DNA of 8,464 nucleotides from Nitrospirae bacterium CG2_30_53_67 (GCA_001873285.1 MNYV01000002.1:1-8464), one strand, 5' to 3'. Numbered from the stretch's first letter, positions 1 through 5,578 are shown. Made by a program: numbers and translations. Notes: generated by a model not told the origin, from the letters alone.

Positions 1-869
1 CGATCTTCGCCACCAACACTTCCTCGCTTTCCGTGACCGAACTGGCCAAGGCCTCCGAACATCCGGACAAGGTCGTGGGGATGCATTTCTTCAACCCGGT
101 GGACAAGATGCCCCTGGTCGAAGTGATCCGAGGGGATCTGACCTCGGATGAGACCGTGGCTGCGATTGTGGCGCTCGGGAAGAAGCTGGGAAAGACCCCG
201 ATCGTGGTCAAGGACCGGGAAGGATTCCTGGTCAATCGGATTTTGATGCCTTACCTGAACGAAGGGGCGCTTTTGCTTGAAGACGGCGTGGAGATCAAGA
301 CCATCGACCGGCTGATGCTCCATTTCGGGATGCCCATGGGGGTCTTTATCCTTCTCGATCAGATCGGTCTGGATGTTGCCATGAAGGTCGCCGGGATCCT
401 GCACCAGGCCTATGGAGATCGGATGCGCCCCTCTGTGATCCTGTCCAAGATGGTGGAGGCCGGACGGCTCGGCAAGAAAAACGGCAAGGGGTTTTACGCC
501 TATAAAGGGAGAGAGCGGTTCGTGGCACAGGAGACTCTCGGCCTGATTTCCGGAATCCGCAAGGGCAGCCCCCCTCTCTTGGAAAAGGAGATCTCCGGAC
601 GGCTCATTCTCACCATGATCAACGAGGCGGCCATGATCTTGTCCGAAGGGATCGCGGACCGGCCCTCGGTCGTGGATGCCGGGATGATCTTCGGAACCGG
701 TTTCCCGCCGTTCCGAGGCGGCCTGCTCAGATATGCAGACGAAATCGGCATGGAGAAGATCCGGAAAGACCTCGAAGGATTTGCCGGGAGATTCGGGGAT
801 CGTTTCAAGCCGGCGGATTTGATCGTGAAGATGGCCGAGAAGAAAGAGCTCTTCTACCCGGAAAATTAA
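1..869 (+). CDS. 3-hydroxyacyl-CoA dehydrogenase, FadB/FadJ-type multifunctional enzyme (5' truncated)
   Basis: Oxidises (S)-3-hydroxyacyl-CoA to 3-oxoacyl-CoA with NAD+, the third step of beta-oxidation, in the cytoplasm. The frame is open from base 3, so the gene begins outside the window; a GTG at 33 is internal. Visible from the edge: the NTSSLS stretch that closes the NAD-binding domain, the catalytic His in GMHFFNP (codon 84-86), its Glu partner in PLVEVI (codon 120-122), and the 3HCDH signature DREGFLVNR with the conserved Asn at 234-236. A second C-terminal 3HCDH domain follows, with MINEAAMILSEGI and then GMIFGTGFPPFRGGLLRYAD. That tandem arrangement is typical of FadB/FadJ/TFP-alpha proteins rather than the short single-domain enzyme, so an N-terminal enoyl-CoA hydratase domain probably lies upstream; this part is inferred. 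The stop is TAA at 867-869, followed by a 301-bp gap. Confidence 0.93.
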   Translation, partial: IFATNTSSLSVTELAKASEHPDKVVGMHFFNPVDKMPLVEVIRGDLTSDETVAAIVALGKKLGKTPIVVKDREGFLVNRILMPYLNEGALLLEDGVEIKTIDRLMLHFGMPMGVFILLDQIGLDVAMKVAGILHQAYGDRMRPSVILSKMVEAGRLGKKNGKGFYAYKGRERFVAQETLGLISGIRKGSPPLLEKEISGRLILTMINEAAMILSEGIADRPSVVDAGMIFGTGFPPFRGGLLRYADEIGMEKIRKDLEGFAGRFGDRFKPADLIVKMAEKKELFYPEN

Positions 870-960
870 AAAAGGGGGACTCCCAGAGGTTGACCATGCC
901 GGGTGTATGCGGTTAACCGAAATGCTTTACCTCTAACTCCCCCTTGCACCCGTCAGAGGG

Positions 961-1040
961 ATAACTCCCCCCGACCCCCTCTTAAATAAGAGGGGGAGAC
1001 CCCCTTGTAGTAAGGGGAGGAGGGGAGGGGTTAAGGGGAG
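961..1040. repeat. C-rich/G-rich palindromic repeat block
   Basis: The core is a perfect 10-bp inverted repeat, CCCCCTCTTA (975-984) and TAAGAGGGGG (987-996), with a 2-nt centre. A second stem, CCCCTT (1001-1006) with AAGGGG (1012-1017), follows directly. The outer arms are TAACTCCCCCC on the left and GGGGAGGGGTTAA / GGGGAGGG on the right, so the block can fold as one larger imperfect palindrome. Blocks of this style recur between genes in many environmental bacterial genomes; that it is a dispersed family here is inferred from style only. Confidence 0.65.
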
Positions 1041-1043
1041 GGT

Positions 1044-1061
1044 GTTTTTAACTTTTTACGA
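1044..1061. repeat. Half copy of the 2901-2942 palindromic repeat
   Basis: The stretch G-TTTTTA-ACTTTTTACGA matches bases 2917-2935 (G-TTTTTA-G-ACTTTTTACGA) except for one missing G. It therefore corresponds to the loop plus right arm of the downstream palindrome, with no left arm next to it. This looks like a truncated copy of the same element. Confidence 0.6.
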
Positions 1062-1064
1062 ATA

Positions 1065-1110
1065 GGCCCCTTTGAGGGGCCGGCAAACGTCAAGCATCCA
1101 GCTTTGCCGG
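1065..1110. other. Two overlapping hairpins upstream of the VLCAD-like gene
   Basis: Hairpin A is GGCCCCT (1065-1071) pairing with AGGGGCC (1075-1081) over a 3-nt loop. Hairpin B is CCGGCAAA (1080-1087) pairing with TTTGCCGG (1103-1110) over a 15-nt loop. They share bases 1080-1081, so the full stems cannot both form. No T tract follows either one. Possible roles are transcript processing or stability, or simply repeat remnants. Confidence 0.5.
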
Positions 1111-1127
1111 AGGTTGATGACTCTTCA

Positions 1128-1152
1128 AAACGTTCAAACCCTTTGAACGTTT
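1128..1152. promoter_or_regulatory. Perfect 11-bp inverted repeat just before the ribosome binding site (operator or 5'-UTR hairpin candidate)
   Basis: AAACGTTCAAA (1128-1138) and TTTGAACGTTT (1142-1152) are exact reverse complements around CCC. The element ends 6 bases before the AAGGAG ribosome binding site at 1159-1164. Size and symmetry would suit a dimeric repressor such as the TetR-family regulators often found with beta-oxidation genes, but no regulator gene is in the window and no second copy of this site is seen elsewhere in it. It could equally be an mRNA hairpin or another dispersed repeat. Confidence 0.4.
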
Positions 1153-1170
1153 ATTTATAAGGAGCGCCTT

Positions 1171-2886
1171 ATGGCCCATGTAGAGCAGAGAAGCTATTGC
1201 AAGGCCCTGTTCGAAGGGAAGATCGAGGAGGACATCGTTTTTCCTTTTCCCCATCTTCAAGGGGAGGAGAGGGAAAGCCTCAACATGGTCATTGACTCCG
1301 TAGCCAAGTTCTGCAGGGATAAAATCAAACCGGATGTCATCGACAGAGAAAAACGGATCCCCAAGGATGTGATGAAGGGGTTATCCGAACTGGGACTCAT
1401 GGGGATGGTCATCCCCGAAGCGTACGGGGGGTTCTCACTCTCCCAGCGGGGGTATTGCAGGGTGATCGAGGAACTCTCCAGGACCAGCGCCTCGGTCGCC
1501 GTGACCGTGGGCGGGCATCAGTCCATCGGGCTCAAAGGAATTCTCCTTTATGGCACTGAGGATCAGAAGAAGAAATACCTTCCGAGACTGGCCTCCGGAG
1601 AATGGATTGCGGCCTTTTGTCTGACAGAGCCCGGCGCCGGGTCCGATGCCCAGAGCCAGAAAACCACGGCCGTGCGCAAGGGGGACCATTATATTTTAAA
1701 CGGATCCAAGCAGTGGGTCACCAACGGGGGCATCGCGGATTTATATACGGTCTTCGCCCAGACAGAGGTTCTCGTGAAGGGGGCGAAGAAGAACCGGATC
1801 TCCGCCTTGATTGTGACCAGGGATCTGGACGGGATCACCATCGGACCTGAAGAGAAGAAGATGGGAATCCGGGGGTCCTCCACCACGCCGGTGATCTTTG
1901 AGAATGTCAAGGTCCCGGTGGAGAACCTTCTGGGGCAGGAAGGGAACGGATTCAAGACGGCCATGGAGATCCTGAACTCGGGCCGCCTGGGGCTGGCCTC
2001 GGGATGCGTGGGCGCAGCACGGACCATGATCCAGTCATCGCTGTCTCATGCCGGGGAGCGGGAACAGTTCGGAAAGAAGATCTCCGAATTCGAGATGATC
2101 CGGGAGAAAATCGCCCGCATGACCGTGAACACCTATGCCATGGAGAGTGTCACCTACATGACCGCCGGCCTCGTGGACCGCGGGGACGTGGACTTTTCCA
2201 TGGAGTCCGCCGTTTCCAAGGTCTTCTGCACCGAACGGTTGTGGGAGCTGATCAACGATGCCCTCCAGATCATGGGCGGGAACGGCTACATGGAGGAATA
2301 CCCCCATGGGCGTTTCCTGAGGGATTCCCGCATCAATATGATCTTTGAAGGGACCAACGAGATCCTCCGTCTTTTCATCGCCCTCTCCGGGCTTCAGAGG
2401 CCGGGTGAGGTCCTCAAGGAGGTGGCCAAGGCCATTCAGGACCCCCTGCACAACTTCGGACAGCTTGCGGATTATGCCGTGAAAAAGATCACCTCCCTGG
2501 CCGGAGACCGGATCACGCTGGCCGAACATCTGCTGGAGGATGAATACAGCCGTGTGGAAGAATATACACGGCATCTATCCGAGGTCGCCGAGAAGGTGAT
2601 CCGCCGTTATAAAAAGAAAATCGTTGAGAAAGAATTCGTCCTGGAACGGATCGCAGAGATGGTCATGGATCTCTATGTCATGACCTGTGTGATATCGAGG
2701 GTCAGCTCCGCCATCAAGGAGAAGGGCGCGGACAAGGCCTCGGATGAGATCAATATATGCAGGACCTTCTGCAATTTCGCCTGGCGCAGGGTCCGGAAGA
2801 ACAGCCGAATGATCGACCGGAACGATGATGAGATCCTGACCGCCGTCTCGGGCAAAACCATCGAAAAGGGGGCCTATCCGTTTTAA
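1171..2886 (+). CDS. Long (VLCAD/ACAD9-like) acyl-CoA dehydrogenase
   Basis: FAD-dependent alpha,beta-dehydrogenation of acyl-CoA to trans-2-enoyl-CoA, with electrons passed to ETF. The protein has 571 residues, against about 380 for ordinary family members. Residues 1-35 are a leader like that of mitochondrial VLCAD (FEGKIEEDIVFPFP), and residues 36-403 are the dehydrogenase core. Both family signatures are present: CLTEPGAGSDAQS (150-162) and Q366 to D385 (QIMGGNGY...RFLRD). The catalytic base is E393 in IFEGTNEILRLFIAL. Stretches such as GHQSIGLKGILLYGT and EKKMGIRGSSTTP closely resemble VLCAD. Residues about 405-571 form a charged, probably helical C-terminal extension, the region that aids membrane association in VLCAD; membrane contact here is inferred. 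The ATG is set by AAGGAG at 1159-1164, 6 bases upstream. Chain-length preference for long acyl-CoA is likely but unproven. Confidence 0.95.
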   Translation: MAHVEQRSYCKALFEGKIEEDIVFPFPHLQGEERESLNMVIDSVAKFCRDKIKPDVIDREKRIPKDVMKGLSELGLMGMVIPEAYGGFSLSQRGYCRVIEELSRTSASVAVTVGGHQSIGLKGILLYGTEDQKKKYLPRLASGEWIAAFCLTEPGAGSDAQSQKTTAVRKGDHYILNGSKQWVTNGGIADLYTVFAQTEVLVKGAKKNRISALIVTRDLDGITIGPEEKKMGIRGSSTTPVIFENVKVPVENLLGQEGNGFKTAMEILNSGRLGLASGCVGAARTMIQSSLSHAGEREQFGKKISEFEMIREKIARMTVNTYAMESVTYMTAGLVDRGDVDFSMESAVSKVFCTERLWELINDALQIMGGNGYMEEYPHGRFLRDSRINMIFEGTNEILRLFIALSGLQRPGEVLKEVAKAIQDPLHNFGQLADYAVKKITSLAGDRITLAEHLLEDEYSRVEEYTRHLSEVAEKVIRRYKKKIVEKEFVLERIAEMVMDLYVMTCVISRVSSAIKEKGADKASDEINICRTFCNFAWRRVRKNSRMIDRNDDEILTAVSGKTIEKGAYPF

Positions 2887-2900
2887 ACAGAATCTTTTTT

Positions 2901-2942
2901 GATGGTCTCGTAAAAAGTTTTTAGACTTTTTACGAGTTCATC
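2901..2942. repeat. 42-nt palindromic intergenic repeat
   Basis: CTCGTAAAAAGT (2907-2918) and ACTTTTTACGAG (2925-2936) form a perfect 12-bp stem over a 6-nt loop. After two unpaired positions the pairing resumes with GATG (2901-2904) and CATC (2939-2942). It lies 14 bases after the stop of the long dehydrogenase gene. A near-exact half copy is at 1044-1061. From memory, palindromes with GGTCTCGTAAAAAGT-type arms are dispersed in Desulfobacterota genomes. The stem may act as a weak transcript-end structure, but no T tract follows it. Confidence 0.75.
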
Positions 2943-2979
2943 TTCTTTGGTTATCGGCAATAAAAATGGCTCACGGCCT

Positions 2980-2983
2980 GGAG
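2980..2983 (+). promoter_or_regulatory. Ribosome binding site GGAG that sets the start of the second acyl-CoA dehydrogenase
   Basis: Three in-frame ATG codons lie at 2966, 2984 and 2990. GGAG at 2980-2983 is 6 bases before 2990, the usual spacing. It sits directly against 2984, and nothing similar precedes 2966. The start at 2990 also gives the family-typical N-terminus MDFEWTEEQ. Confidence 0.6.
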
Positions 2984-2989
2984 ATGAAC

Positions 2990-4144
2990 ATGGACTTTGA
3001 ATGGACCGAAGAGCAGCGCATGATCCGGGAGATGGTGAGAAAGTTCACGGATCAGGAGGTGAGGCCTCTCGCGGCTGAGATCGACAGGAAAGAGGAGATT
3101 CCGGCTCAGCTTCTTAAAAAAGGGGTGGAAAACGGCCTGATGGGGATCGCGATCCCGGAGGCTTATGGAGGGAGCGGATTCGGCGAGGTGGGTTATTGCA
3201 TCATGATGGAGGAACTCTCCCATGGGTGCGCGAGCTTCGCCATCACCATCGCCGCACACCAGAGCATCGGGTGCATGCCGATCCTGCTGGATGGGACCGA
3301 GGAGCAGAAGCAGAAATTTCTGGTTCCGATGGCCAGAGGGGAGAAGCTCGGGGCATTCGCCCTGACCGAACCCGGCGCCGGTTCCGATGCGGGAAGCATC
3401 CGCACCACCGCCGTGGAGGATGGAGACGACTTTGTCATCAACGGGAGCAAAATCTGGATCACCAACGGGGGGATCGCCGACATCATGATCCTGTACGCTG
3501 CTACCGATCCTGGGAAAGGCGGAAGGGGAGGGATCACCGCATTCATTGTCCCCACCGACACCCCCGGTTTCACCGTGGGGACCCTGGAAAAAAAGATGGG
3601 GATTCGGGGCTCCAATACGGCGGAACTGATTTTTGAAAACATGCGGATACCCCGTTCCCATGTGCTGGGAAAGTCAGGGGATGGGTTTAAAAACGCCATG
3701 GCGACCCTGGGCTATGGGAGGCTGGGGCTGGGCGCCGCGGCCGTAGGGGCCGGGAAGGAGATGCTCAATCTTTCGGTGCGGCATGCGCAGGAACGCCGGC
3801 AGTTCGGCAAACCCATCGCGGATCAGCAGATCATTCAGTTCTATCTCGCCGAGATGGCGGCGAAGATCTACGCCATGGAGAGCATGGTTTATCGCACGGC
3901 GTCCATGGCCGACCGGGGGGAGAAATTCAGCCGGGAGTCTGCAACGGTCAAATTTCTCTGCACCGAATGGCAGGACTGGATCGTGGACCGCGCCATGCAG
4001 ATCCACGGGGGCATGGGATACATGACCCACATGCCCATTGAACGTTTTTACCGGGATTCCCGGATCAACCGGATCTTTGAGGGGACCAACGAGATCCAGC
4101 ATCTGGTGATTGCAAGGGACGTGCTTAAGAAAGGGAGGTACTGA
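2990..4144 (+). CDS. Acyl-CoA dehydrogenase (standard-length, short/medium-chain type)
   Basis: FAD-dependent acyl-CoA dehydrogenase that hands electrons to ETF. From the ATG at 2990 it has 384 residues, the normal family length; an upstream in-frame ATG at 2966 would add 8 residues. The helical N-terminal domain covers about 1-115, the beta domain about 116-225 and the C-terminal helical domain the rest. The first signature is ALTEPGAGSDAGS (124-136). The second runs from Q337 to D356 but carries His347 where the consensus expects Asp, Glu or Asn. The catalytic base is E364 in IFEGTNEIQHLVIARD. The position that holds the catalytic Glu in isovaleryl-CoA dehydrogenase appears to be G243 here, so the isovaleryl-type base is absent. 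The protein is clearly related to, but much shorter than, the VLCAD-like protein upstream, so the two are not a recent duplication. Exact substrate cannot be told. Confidence 0.93.
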   Translation: MDFEWTEEQRMIREMVRKFTDQEVRPLAAEIDRKEEIPAQLLKKGVENGLMGIAIPEAYGGSGFGEVGYCIMMEELSHGCASFAITIAAHQSIGCMPILLDGTEEQKQKFLVPMARGEKLGAFALTEPGAGSDAGSIRTTAVEDGDDFVINGSKIWITNGGIADIMILYAATDPGKGGRGGITAFIVPTDTPGFTVGTLEKKMGIRGSNTAELIFENMRIPRSHVLGKSGDGFKNAMATLGYGRLGLGAAAVGAGKEMLNLSVRHAQERRQFGKPIADQQIIQFYLAEMAAKIYAMESMVYRTASMADRGEKFSRESATVKFLCTEWQDWIVDRAMQIHGGMGYMTHMPIERFYRDSRINRIFEGTNEIQHLVIARDVLKKGRY

Positions 4145-4341
4145 TCACGGCAAAGTAAAAAATTCATCTGCGGCTATTAAAAGCGGATCATCTCCAAAAG
4201 AGTGGGTGGAAACATAAGGGTTCAAGGGGTCAAGGATTCCAGGGGTCAAGTGAAGTGCTAAAAACATAAGGGGTCGAGGGTCCTAGGGTTCAAGGGTTCC
4301 AGTGTTTTTCTCTGGAGATTTTGCTTGCGTTTCAGTATTTC

Positions 4342-4374
4342 ACCCCGTTAGAGAGCTCGTCTCTCTAACGGGGT
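4342..4374. repeat. Perfect 14-bp hairpin at the centre of the repeat block
   Basis: ACCCCGTTAGAGAG (4342-4355) and CTCTCTAACGGGGT (4361-4374) are exact reverse complements around the 5-nt loop CTCGT. This is the strongest stem-loop in the window. It is not followed by a T tract (TCACTTGAAC follows), so I do not call it an intrinsic terminator, though it could still block or process a transcript arriving from the dehydrogenase gene. Confidence 0.75.
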
Positions 4375-4386
4375 TCACTTGAACCC

Positions 4387-4416
4387 TTGACCCCTTGATT
4401 CCTAGAACCCTATAGC
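4387..4416 (+). promoter_or_regulatory. Possible sigma-70-like promoter upstream of etfB
   Basis: TTGACC (4387-4392) could be a -35 box and TATAGC (4411-4416) a -10 box, with an 18-base spacer. The match is partial, and the bases also belong to the repeat block, so chance similarity is a real alternative. Confidence 0.18.
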
Positions 4417-4502
4417 TCTTCAACCCTCGAATCCTTCTTATCCACTAATTTGGAGAAGACCCTTAAAGCTGAAAGCCGACGGCCTAATTCGAGAGGAGGA
4501 TC

Positions 4503-5294
4503 ATGAAGATCATTGTCTGCGTCAAACAGGTGCCGGATACGGCGGCCCGGATCAGGATCGCGTCCAGCGGAAGAGAGATCGACACGGCGGATCTGACCTA
4601 TGTGGTCAATCCCTATGACGAATATGCCGTGGAAGAGGCCCTGCGAATCAAGGAGAAGGCCGGAGGGGAGGTCATTGTGATCTCAATGGGTCCGGACCGA
4701 GCGGCTGAGGCCGTCCGTACCGCACTCGCCATGGGGGCGGACCGGGGGATCCATCTCAAGGACGTCGCCTTCGAGGGATCCGATCCATACACAACGGCCA
4801 AACTCCTTGCCAAGGTCATCTCAGGCATGGAATATGATCTCATCCTCTGCGGCAAGCAGGCCGTGGATGATGATGCCTCATTCGTGGGGCCGGCCCTGGC
4901 GGAATTTCTGGGAATCCCGCAGGCCACGGTGATTACAAAACTCGATCTCTCCGAAGACCGGAAGAGCATCACCGTGGAACGGGAGGTGGAAGGGGGCAAA
5001 GAGGCGCTCGAGCTTCCCCTTCCTGCCCTGGTTACCGCGCAGAAGGGATTGAATGAACCGCGTTATGCATCACTCCCGGGAATCATGAAGGCCAAGAAGA
5101 AGGAGATCAAGGTGATGGATGCCGCGTCCGCCGGGATTTCTCCGGATGAGGTTGGAGAGAAGGGGGCAAAACAGAAACTTCTTTCTCTTTCACTGCCCGC
5201 CGAACGGAAAGGCGGCAAGGTCATTCCGGGTGAGCCTAAAGATGCGGTCAAGGAACTGGTCAGGCTTCTCAAGGAAGAGGCCAAGGCGCTGTAA
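4503..5294 (+). CDS. etfB: Electron transfer flavoprotein subunit beta
   Basis: Beta subunit of the soluble heterodimeric EtfAB, which accepts electrons from acyl-CoA dehydrogenases; in canonical ETF this subunit binds AMP. It has 263 residues, the usual length. Seen: N-terminal MKIIVCVKQVPDT, NPYDEYAVEEAL (36-47), the nucleotide-site stretch CGKQAVDDDASFVGP (116-130), and the ETF-beta signature from V158 to T178 (VEREVEGG...LPALVT) followed by NEPRYASLP. The D-D-D at 122-124 resembles canonical ETF; many electron-bifurcating ETFs have D-G-D there. I therefore lean towards a non-bifurcating type, which is inference. AGGAGG (4494-4499) lies 3 bases before the ATG. It is followed by an 85-bp gap, then the microprotein gene and etfA, instead of etfA directly. 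Confidence 0.96.
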   Translation: MKIIVCVKQVPDTAARIRIASSGREIDTADLTYVVNPYDEYAVEEALRIKEKAGGEVIVISMGPDRAAEAVRTALAMGADRGIHLKDVAFEGSDPYTTAKLLAKVISGMEYDLILCGKQAVDDDASFVGPALAEFLGIPQATVITKLDLSEDRKSITVEREVEGGKEALELPLPALVTAQKGLNEPRYASLPGIMKAKKKEIKVMDAASAGISPDEVGEKGAKQKLLSLSLPAERKGGKVIPGEPKDAVKELVRLLKEEAKAL

Positions 5295-5297
5295 AGA

Positions 5298-5322
5298 ACA
5301 GTAGATAGCAGACAGTAGATAG
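5298..5322. repeat. Short direct repeat between etfB and the microprotein gene
   Basis: ACAGTAGATAG occurs at 5298-5308 and again at 5312-5322, a period of 14 bases. It is followed by further purine-rich ACAGGG/ACAGAAGG-type units up to about 5356. No inverted symmetry of note is seen. Confidence 0.5.
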
Positions 5323-5379
5323 GGGACAGGGGGAAACCAACAGAAGGAAACAGGGATACAGGATAGAAGGAGAGGAGAT

Positions 5380-5568
5380 ATGGGAAAAAATGAAGGCACG
5401 ACCGGGGTCAGGGAGACGGAAGAGAACCAGGATCACTCTTTCTGGAAACGTTACGGGCCGGATATCCTGCTCGGCATCCTGATCATCTACGTGATCCTCC
5501 TCGGAATCGGGACCTATGCAGAACTGACTCATAATGAAAGCATTCTGAACTGGTGGATTTTCAAGTAG
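5380..5568 (+). CDS. 62-residue single-pass membrane microprotein between etfB and etfA
   Basis: I do not recognise a named family. The protein has a hydrophilic, acidic N-terminus (about 1-20), an aromatic and basic boundary FWKRYGPD (21-28), one strongly hydrophobic segment (about 28-46, ILLGILIIYVILLGIGTY), and a short tail ending in ILNWWIFK. Lys23 and Arg24 before the segment predict the N-terminus in the cytoplasm. It is very likely a real gene: AGGAGAGGAG (5368-5377) stands just before the ATG, the protein has a sensible membrane topology, and its stop codon overlaps the ribosome binding site of etfA, which implies co-translation. Position between the two ETF genes suggests a role in placing ETF or an acyl-CoA dehydrogenase near the membrane quinone oxidoreductase; this is inference from context only. 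Confidence 0.78.
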   Translation: MGKNEGTTGVRETEENQDHSFWKRYGPDILLGILIIYVILLGIGTYAELTHNESILNWWIFK

Positions 5569-5574
5569 GGAGGA
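5568..5574 (+). promoter_or_regulatory. etfA ribosome binding site overlapping the microprotein stop codon
   Basis: GGGAGGA starts with the last base of the TAG stop (5566-5568) and ends 4 bases before the etfA ATG at 5579. The overlap suggests translational coupling of the microprotein to EtfA. Confidence 0.6.
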
Positions 5575-5578
5575 CATC

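Larger units (their letters stand above)
870..1170. other. 301-bp intergenic region rich in stem-loops
   Basis: No credible gene is seen here. From left to right it holds a C-rich then G-rich repeat block (about 935-1042), a near-exact half copy of the palindrome found at 2901-2942 (1044-1061), two overlapping hairpins (1065-1081 and 1080-1110), an 11-bp perfect inverted repeat (1128-1152) and the ribosome binding site AAGGAG (1159-1164) of the next gene. None of the hairpins is followed by a clear T tract, so a classical intrinsic terminator is not evident. Confidence 0.8.
4211..4441. repeat. Nested inverted/direct repeat block built on GGGTTCAAGGGGTCAAG units
   Basis: The left side repeats variants of the unit GGGTTCAAGGGGTCAAGG, starting near 4218, 4241 and 4286. 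AACATAAGG occurs twice, near 4211 and 4263. The right side (4375-4441) carries the reverse complements: TTCACTTGAACCCTTGACC, CCCTTGATTCCTAGAACCC and CAACCCTCGAATCCTTCTTAT. TCAAGTGAA at 4246-4254 is the exact reverse complement of TTCACTTGA at 4374-4382. Thus the block is a large imperfect palindrome with CATAAG near its left end and CTTATC at its right end. It resembles a MITE-like or REP-like element; no transposase is seen. Confidence 0.6.
4145..4502. other. 358-bp intergenic region composed mostly of repeats
   Basis: No credible gene is present. The centre is a repeat block (4211-4441) around a strong hairpin (4342-4374). The right end carries a small GCCG/CGGC stem near 4474-4482 and the AGGAGG ribosome binding site (4494-4499) of etfB. 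The region separates the dehydrogenase gene from etfB and is the most likely place in the window for an independent transcription start. Confidence 0.75.

Noticed and set aside
33-35. GTG as a true start of the first gene
   Set aside because: The frame is open upstream to the window edge and encodes the conserved IFATNTSSLS stretch, so the gene is truncated by the window and does not start here.
2035-2574. Long minus-strand open frame (179 codons) opposite the VLCAD-like gene
   Set aside because: It lies wholly within a strongly supported gene on the other strand, has His/Gly/Asp-rich low-information composition and shows no recognisable domain.
2907-2936. Intrinsic terminator after the VLCAD-like gene
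   Set aside because: The 12-bp stem is followed by TTCATC and not by a T run, and a half copy elsewhere in the window points to a repeat element.
2951-3661. Long minus-strand open frame (236 codons) opposite the second dehydrogenase gene
   Set aside because: Its codons mirror the conserved dehydrogenase frame and no domain or ribosome binding site supports it.
4211-4301. CRISPR array
   Set aside because: The repeats are degenerate, unevenly spaced, and have no unique spacers of constant length; no cas genes are present.
4342-4374. Intrinsic terminator after the second dehydrogenase gene
   Set aside because: The stem is strong but no T tract follows it on the + strand, it is almost 200 bases past the stop codon and it is embedded in a repeat block, so it is listed as a repeat.
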